From JANQFV01 sp964468185 (GTDB lineage: Bacteria; Planctomycetota; Phycisphaerae; UBA1845; Fen-1342), in NCBI GenBank assembly GCA_964468185.1, contig CAYXTR010000003.1:167067-231066 (forward strand): a DNA stretch of 64,000 bases, given 5' to 3'. The notes below the pieces were generated by a model. That model had not been told where the DNA came from, did not search any database, and was given only the letters and a program-made list of their open reading frames with translations. A program made the translations under genes and the position numbers. Position 1 is the stretch's first letter; the number at the start of each line of letters is the position of its first letter. This document shows positions 60,353 through 64,000 of the stretch, one piece after another.

Positions 60353-62881
60353 ATGAAGCAACCCAGTTCGCCAACGTCATCCCCCCTGAAGCGATTCGTA
60401 TCCATCGCCGTCACGATCGGCAACGTGCTACTCGTACTGATCGTCCTCATCGTGCTCGGCGCCCTGGTGCTGCCCTACGTGCGTGCGGCAAGCAAGCCGA
60501 CGCCGCAGACCTTGCCCGCTGCAATGGTCACAGTCGACTGGCACGATCCTGAGAGCAGCCAATACTGCCTCGCTTGCCACCGACAGGTCAGCCCCGCCGT
60601 CGCTGGCCTGGACGTCGAACGCGGCCATTCCCAGAACGTCCCACTCAATGAGGCGCAGTTGAGCGCCGTCCGCCAACTCGGCACGGTCACCGGCCCGGGC
60701 AACAGACTCATTTGCATGTCCTGCCACCAACTCGGCAACGACACCTCCGACGGCTACATGCTCGCAGCCCCGCTCGACGACAGCGAACTCTGCCAGGGCT
60801 GCCACCCGGGTCACTACGCCCGTGGCACCCCCCACGACCTCCGCCTCTCGGCCCCGGACGCCACGAATCGCCTCGGCCAGACCGTCGCCGCTAGCGGCCC
60901 GTGCAGCGCCTGCCACCTGGCACACAGCTACGCCCTCGAAATCGAACGCTCCCCACTCGACCCCGAAGGCTACTGCCTGCCCTGCCATTCCACCTACGGC
61001 GTGGCCGGCGCCCACGCCCGCACGACCATGGACCATCCCGAGTCGCGCTGCCGCGATTGCCACGACCCGCACGATATGTCCCATGGCGAATTCCTCTCGC
61101 AACCCATCGAGACCCTCTGTCTCACATGCCATCCAACGTACGGCGACGGTCTCGCCGGCGGTATGCATCCACTCGGCCACATGGAGGATCCCGTTCCCCA
61201 GGAATTGCTCGACGCCGGCGCGCACGTTCTTGACGACCCGCATCAACTCACCTGCATCGTCTGCCACGACACCCATGAAGCCAGCCACCGCGCTCTGCTA
61301 CACATCACTCCCGATGCCAACAAACTCTGCCTGACCTGCCACGAAGACAAGCTCATCGCCCAGGCCCACATCGAGGTACTACCCAAACACGGCCAGCAAC
61401 CGATCCTCAACGCCGACCAGCAGGCCGTCGTCGCCCGCTGGGACAACCCCATCGGGCCAAACGGCGAGTTGCTCTGCACCTCCTGCCATCGCGTCCACGG
61501 CGCCCATCCGGACACCGAACTACTCACGTTCACGCCCCAATATGGCGACGTCTGCGTCGCATGCCATCCCGCTGAAGGCACCGTCGTCGGCACGGCACAC
61601 GACCTGCGCACCAATCACCCGAACCTTCCCAACGACGCCGGCATGACCCCCATCGCTTCCGGCGCGTGCAGCGCGTGCCACCTTTCCCACCGCTTCCCGC
61701 GAAAACGCCTGCCGTCCGCGGCCGATCCCGGCGGCCAGTGCAACGCCTGCCACAACCCGAATGCCTGCGGCCGGGAAAAGCTGGCCGGCGATCCGCCGCA
61801 CCCCGAGACAGCCTGCCACGACTGCCACGACCCACACACCCGGCGTGTCGCCGACTTCCTCAAGGCCGACCACACCGAACTGTGCGTTTCCTGCCACAAC
61901 GAGCCCGCCGCACTCGTCGGCGGGCCCCACGACGTATCCGTGGTCCCCGACGCCTGGCCGAAGTCGTCCCAAAGTGCAAAAGGACTTTGCCTGCCTTGCC
62001 ACGTCGCCCACGGCGGTGGCGGTCCAGGCCTGTTCCGCATGGAAATGGCGGCCGATAACCTCGACGGCGAGTGTCTCTCTTGTCACGCCGACGCCGGCTG
62101 GGATCGCAGCTCCACAATCGCCGCCATTCACCCCTCCCATGTCGCCCCCGAACATCTGAAGGCCGATGTCGCGCTTGTCACCGATGCCGACGGCGAGAAA
62201 CGCATCGGCTGCCGCACCTGCCACGATCCACACGGCGGCGCCCAACCCAAGAACCTCGCCCGCGTAGCGCACGGGCAGCCCAGCGAAGAGCTCTGCCTCC
62301 ACTGCCACGACGAAAAACGACTCATTCGCCTGACCGATCACTCGTTTACAGCACTGCAACAGGCCGGCTTCGAAACCGACTCCTGCAAGCCGTGCCACGC
62401 CATGCACGCCATGTCTGAAGGCACCTGGGGGGAACTGCTCTCGCCACGTTTCCTTATGGAACAATGCGAGCTGGTCTCTCCCGATATCGGTTCCTGCGTG
62501 CCATGCCTGGGCTGTCACCGGCCCGACGGACCAGCCCCGGTGCGCGACGTGGCCACGCACCCTGAAGTCATCACGATGAACGTCTACGAGCCCACCGAGC
62601 CAGGCTATCTCCCGTTGTACGATCCGGGCGGCCACGTCGACAAGCAGGGGCAGGTCACTTGCCGCACCTGCCACGTCTCACACGGTCGCCTCGACCTGCT
62701 GGAACGACTCGAAAACCAGGAGTCGCTATCCGACGCGCAACGCCACCAGATCAAGGCGCAAATTCGTCCCTTCGTGCCGCCGAACATCTGCACGACATGC
62801 CACGGCCCCAATGCGCGCCTGCTCTACCTCTACTTCCACGACCCAGGCAAACGCGAAGCCGTCCAGGTCCAGGTCCAGTAG
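60353..62881 (+). CDS. 23-haem cytochrome c, membrane-anchored
   Basis: 842 aa. One N-terminal membrane helix (about 15-44), uncleaved by appearance, then a periplasmic region with 23 CxxCH motifs, from CLACH near residue 72 to CTTCH near residue 820. Many are followed by DPH or H-containing segments (CHDPH) typical of doubled-CxxCH/NapC-NrfB-like multihaem modules. No catalytic Cys-Lys haem site (CxxCK) was seen, which argues against nitrite reductase. It is last in the redox operon and would act as an electron wire or store. Confidence 0.9.
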   Translation: MKQPSSPTSSPLKRFVSIAVTIGNVLLVLIVLIVLGALVLPYVRAASKPTPQTLPAAMVTVDWHDPESSQYCLACHRQVSPAVAGLDVERGHSQNVPLNEAQLSAVRQLGTVTGPGNRLICMSCHQLGNDTSDGYMLAAPLDDSELCQGCHPGHYARGTPHDLRLSAPDATNRLGQTVAASGPCSACHLAHSYALEIERSPLDPEGYCLPCHSTYGVAGAHARTTMDHPESRCRDCHDPHDMSHGEFLSQPIETLCLTCHPTYGDGLAGGMHPLGHMEDPVPQELLDAGAHVLDDPHQLTCIVCHDTHEASHRALLHITPDANKLCLTCHEDKLIAQAHIEVLPKHGQQPILNADQQAVVARWDNPIGPNGELLCTSCHRVHGAHPDTELLTFTPQYGDVCVACHPAEGTVVGTAHDLRTNHPNLPNDAGMTPIASGACSACHLSHRFPRKRLPSAADPGGQCNACHNPNACGREKLAGDPPHPETACHDCHDPHTRRVADFLKADHTELCVSCHNEPAALVGGPHDVSVVPDAWPKSSQSAKGLCLPCHVAHGGGGPGLFRMEMAADNLDGECLSCHADAGWDRSSTIAAIHPSHVAPEHLKADVALVTDADGEKRIGCRTCHDPHGGAQPKNLARVAHGQPSEELCLHCHDEKRLIRLTDHSFTALQQAGFETDSCKPCHAMHAMSEGTWGELLSPRFLMEQCELVSPDIGSCVPCLGCHRPDGPAPVRDVATHPEVITMNVYEPTEPGYLPLYDPGGHVDKQGQVTCRTCHVSHGRLDLLERLENQESLSDAQRHQIKAQIRPFVPPNICTTCHGPNARLLYLYFHDPGKREAVQVQVQ

Positions 62882-62979
62882 CCGAACACCTCAACGCTGC
62901 AAGTCCACGCACAGTGCCAGGTGGTTTCTCAGGTCGGCGGCACCGTCCGCCGCGCCTTACCACAACGCCGTCCCACCGC

Positions 62980-62995
62980 TACACTGCCAGCCATG
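62980..62995 (+). promoter_or_regulatory. Candidate leaderless promoter of the asparaginase-like gene
   Basis: TACACT (62980-62985), seven bases, then the ATG at 62993. A -35-like TTACCA (62957-62962) lies 17 nt upstream of the -10. No Shine-Dalgarno sequence precedes the ATG. Confidence 0.5.
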
Positions 62996-63943
62996 ACCAA
63001 CGCACTCATACTGGCCACGTGGCAATTCGGAACCGTGGCCACGCAGGCCGGCGCCAGAATACTCACCGCCGGCGGCAGCGCCCTGGATGCCGCCGTGGCC
63101 GGTGCCACCGCGGTCGAAGACGACGCGTCCATCGATTGTGTCGGCCGCGGCGGTCTGCCCGACGCGGACGGCCACGTCACACTCGATGCCTGCGTCATGA
63201 CCACACCCGCCAAATGCGGCAGCGTCGCCGCACTACGCGACTATCCGCACGCAACGGCCATCGCCCGCCGCATCATGGAAGACACCATTCACGTCATGCT
63301 CACCGGCGCGGGCGCCGCACAATTCGCCGCGCAGCACGACTTCCCGCGTCAGGACCTCCTCACCCCGGCCGCACGCGATCGCTGGCAGCAGTGGCGCAAC
63401 GGCCTCGGTCGCGAAGAGCGTATTCGCAGACACGGCTGGCTTCCCCCTGCCAACGCCGAAGAGCTCACCCAGGCCCACACCGACCCCCAACCGCCACGTA
63501 GCCACGACACAGTCGGCATAATCGCCCGCGACCGCCACGGTCAGCTCGCCGGCGCCTGCTCCACCAGCGGCATGATGTTCAAGGTCCCCGGCCGCGTCGG
63601 CGATTCACCCATTATCGGTCACGGACTCTACGTTGATCCCGCCATCGGAGCCGTTGTCGCCACCGGAAATGGCGAGCTCATCATGGGCATTTGCGGTGCG
63701 TTCCTCGTCGTTGAGCTCATGCGCAACGGCTCCACTCCGCTCGCAGCCTGCCAACAGGCCCTCGATCGCATCGCCTCGTCGTACACGCTCGAGCAGGCCC
63801 ATCAGGTCGCGTTCATCGCCATCGCGTCCACCGAGCGCGGCGGAGATTGGTGTAGCGCCGCCCTCAGACCCGGCTTTCACTGCGCCAGCACCGCTGCCGC
63901 CAGTACACGTCTGCAACCACCGGACTTCGTCCTGCTCAGCTAG
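62993..63943 (+). CDS. Glycosylasparaginase-like N-terminal nucleophile hydrolase
   Basis: 316 aa from the ATG at 62993. Family pattern: ATWQFGTVATQAGARILTAGGSALDAAVAGATAVEDD, VGRGGLPDADGHVTLDACVM, then the autocleavage site SHDTVGI with T173 as the expected nucleophile, followed by STSGMMFKVPGRVGDSPIIGHGLYVD and ATGNGELIMG. The enzyme would self-cleave before T173 and hydrolyse N4-glycosyl-asparagine or isoaspartyl-type substrates. No signal peptide is seen. It ends 2 nt before the putative IS terminus and looks complete. Confidence 0.87.
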   Translation: MTNALILATWQFGTVATQAGARILTAGGSALDAAVAGATAVEDDASIDCVGRGGLPDADGHVTLDACVMTTPAKCGSVAALRDYPHATAIARRIMEDTIHVMLTGAGAAQFAAQHDFPRQDLLTPAARDRWQQWRNGLGREERIRRHGWLPPANAEELTQAHTDPQPPRSHDTVGIIARDRHGQLAGACSTSGMMFKVPGRVGDSPIIGHGLYVDPAIGAVVATGNGELIMGICGAFLVVELMRNGSTPLAACQQALDRIASSYTLEQAHQVAFIAIASTERGGDWCSAALRPGFHCASTAAASTRLQPPDFVLLS

Positions 63944-63945
63944 CC

Positions 63946-64000
63946 TGTCACCGGGCAGGTTAAAACCGGCCAGTGGTGGGCGGGTTAATACCGGCCAGTT
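63946..64000. mobile_element. Putative end of an IS21-family insertion sequence (partial)
   Basis: It begins TGTCACC and holds two direct copies of a 17-nt unit (GGTTAAAACCGGCCAGT at 63958-63974 and GGTTAATACCGGCCAGT at 63983-63999), 25 nt apart. A TGT end followed by short subterminal repeats is typical of IS21-like elements. The rest lies outside the window, so transposase genes cannot be checked. Confidence 0.45.

Noticed and set aside
60353..62881. Multihaem nitrite reductase or hydroxylamine oxidoreductase
   Set aside because: No CxxCK active haem and no HAO-type crosslink Tyr motif was seen; the protein has only standard CxxCH sites.
63944..64000. Asparaginase-like gene truncated by the IS
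   Set aside because: The protein has the normal family length and a proper C-terminus, so the element lies after an intact gene.

Overview
This 64 kb window is GC-rich, gene-dense bacterial chromosome. It most resembles a Planctomycetes (Phycisphaerae-like) genome. The support for that is a recurring C-terminal dockerin-like tag (GDxNCDGxVDFDDIxPFVxAL...) on nine secreted proteins, a PEP-CTERM protein, a PilM locus with Gly/Pro/Arg-rich linkers, DUF4416, and abundant multiheme cytochromes c. The assignment is inference from protein style; there is no rRNA in the window. One tRNA (Cys) is present. No phage, CRISPR array or complete IS was seen, but the last 55 bases look like the end of an IS21-type element.

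Layout. 0-5 kb: an SPFH/band-7 membrane protein, a TIGR03960-type radical SAM protein and a PEP-CTERM protein. 5-13.2 kb: envelope polysaccharide genes (Wzy/O-antigen-ligase-like, WecA-like, DUF4416), a GlmU-like sugar nucleotidyltransferase, a 2-hydroxyacid dehydrogenase and a GT39-like glycosyltransferase. 13.3-24 kb: tRNA-Cys, an acyl-CoA ligase, a haem-sensing hybrid histidine kinase, ribH-nusB-ftsY, ferritin, malate dehydrogenase (with an altered catalytic motif), a three-module YHS-like protein and a PhnP-like hydrolase. 24-30 kb: a PilM operon. 30.3-37.7 kb: a [NiFe]-hydrogenase operon. 38-42.3 kb: a MacAB-type efflux operon. 42.4-56.5 kb: a GH172/DUF2961 enzyme, then a run of large secreted dockerin-tagged proteins (beta-propellers, M28 peptidase, C25-like peptidase). 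56.6-62.9 kb: a transmembrane redox complex ending in a 23-haem cytochrome. 63-64 kb: a glycosylasparaginase-like gene and the putative IS end.

Most notable result: the last gene of the hydrogenase operon (30392-31339, minus) is split by an in-frame UGA. The UGA falls exactly where the first Cys of a CxxC motif should be (EEFTSTG-UGA-GYC). The first protein of the same operon is a paralogue with Cys at that position (EEFTDEY-C-GGC). A bacterial-type SECIS hairpin with a GGU-containing apical loop sits 18 nt after the UGA. I read it as a previously unannotated selenoprotein of the Omp28/thioredoxin-like type, tied to a hydrogenase whose partner proteins carry haem and dockerin-like domains.

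How the genes may work together (inference): an exported uptake hydrogenase passes electrons to the nine-haem and one-haem secreted proteins of its operon. The NarI-like/FeS/NrfD-hexahaem/23-haem module at 56.6-62.9 kb would link periplasmic electrons to the quinone pool or to extracellular acceptors.
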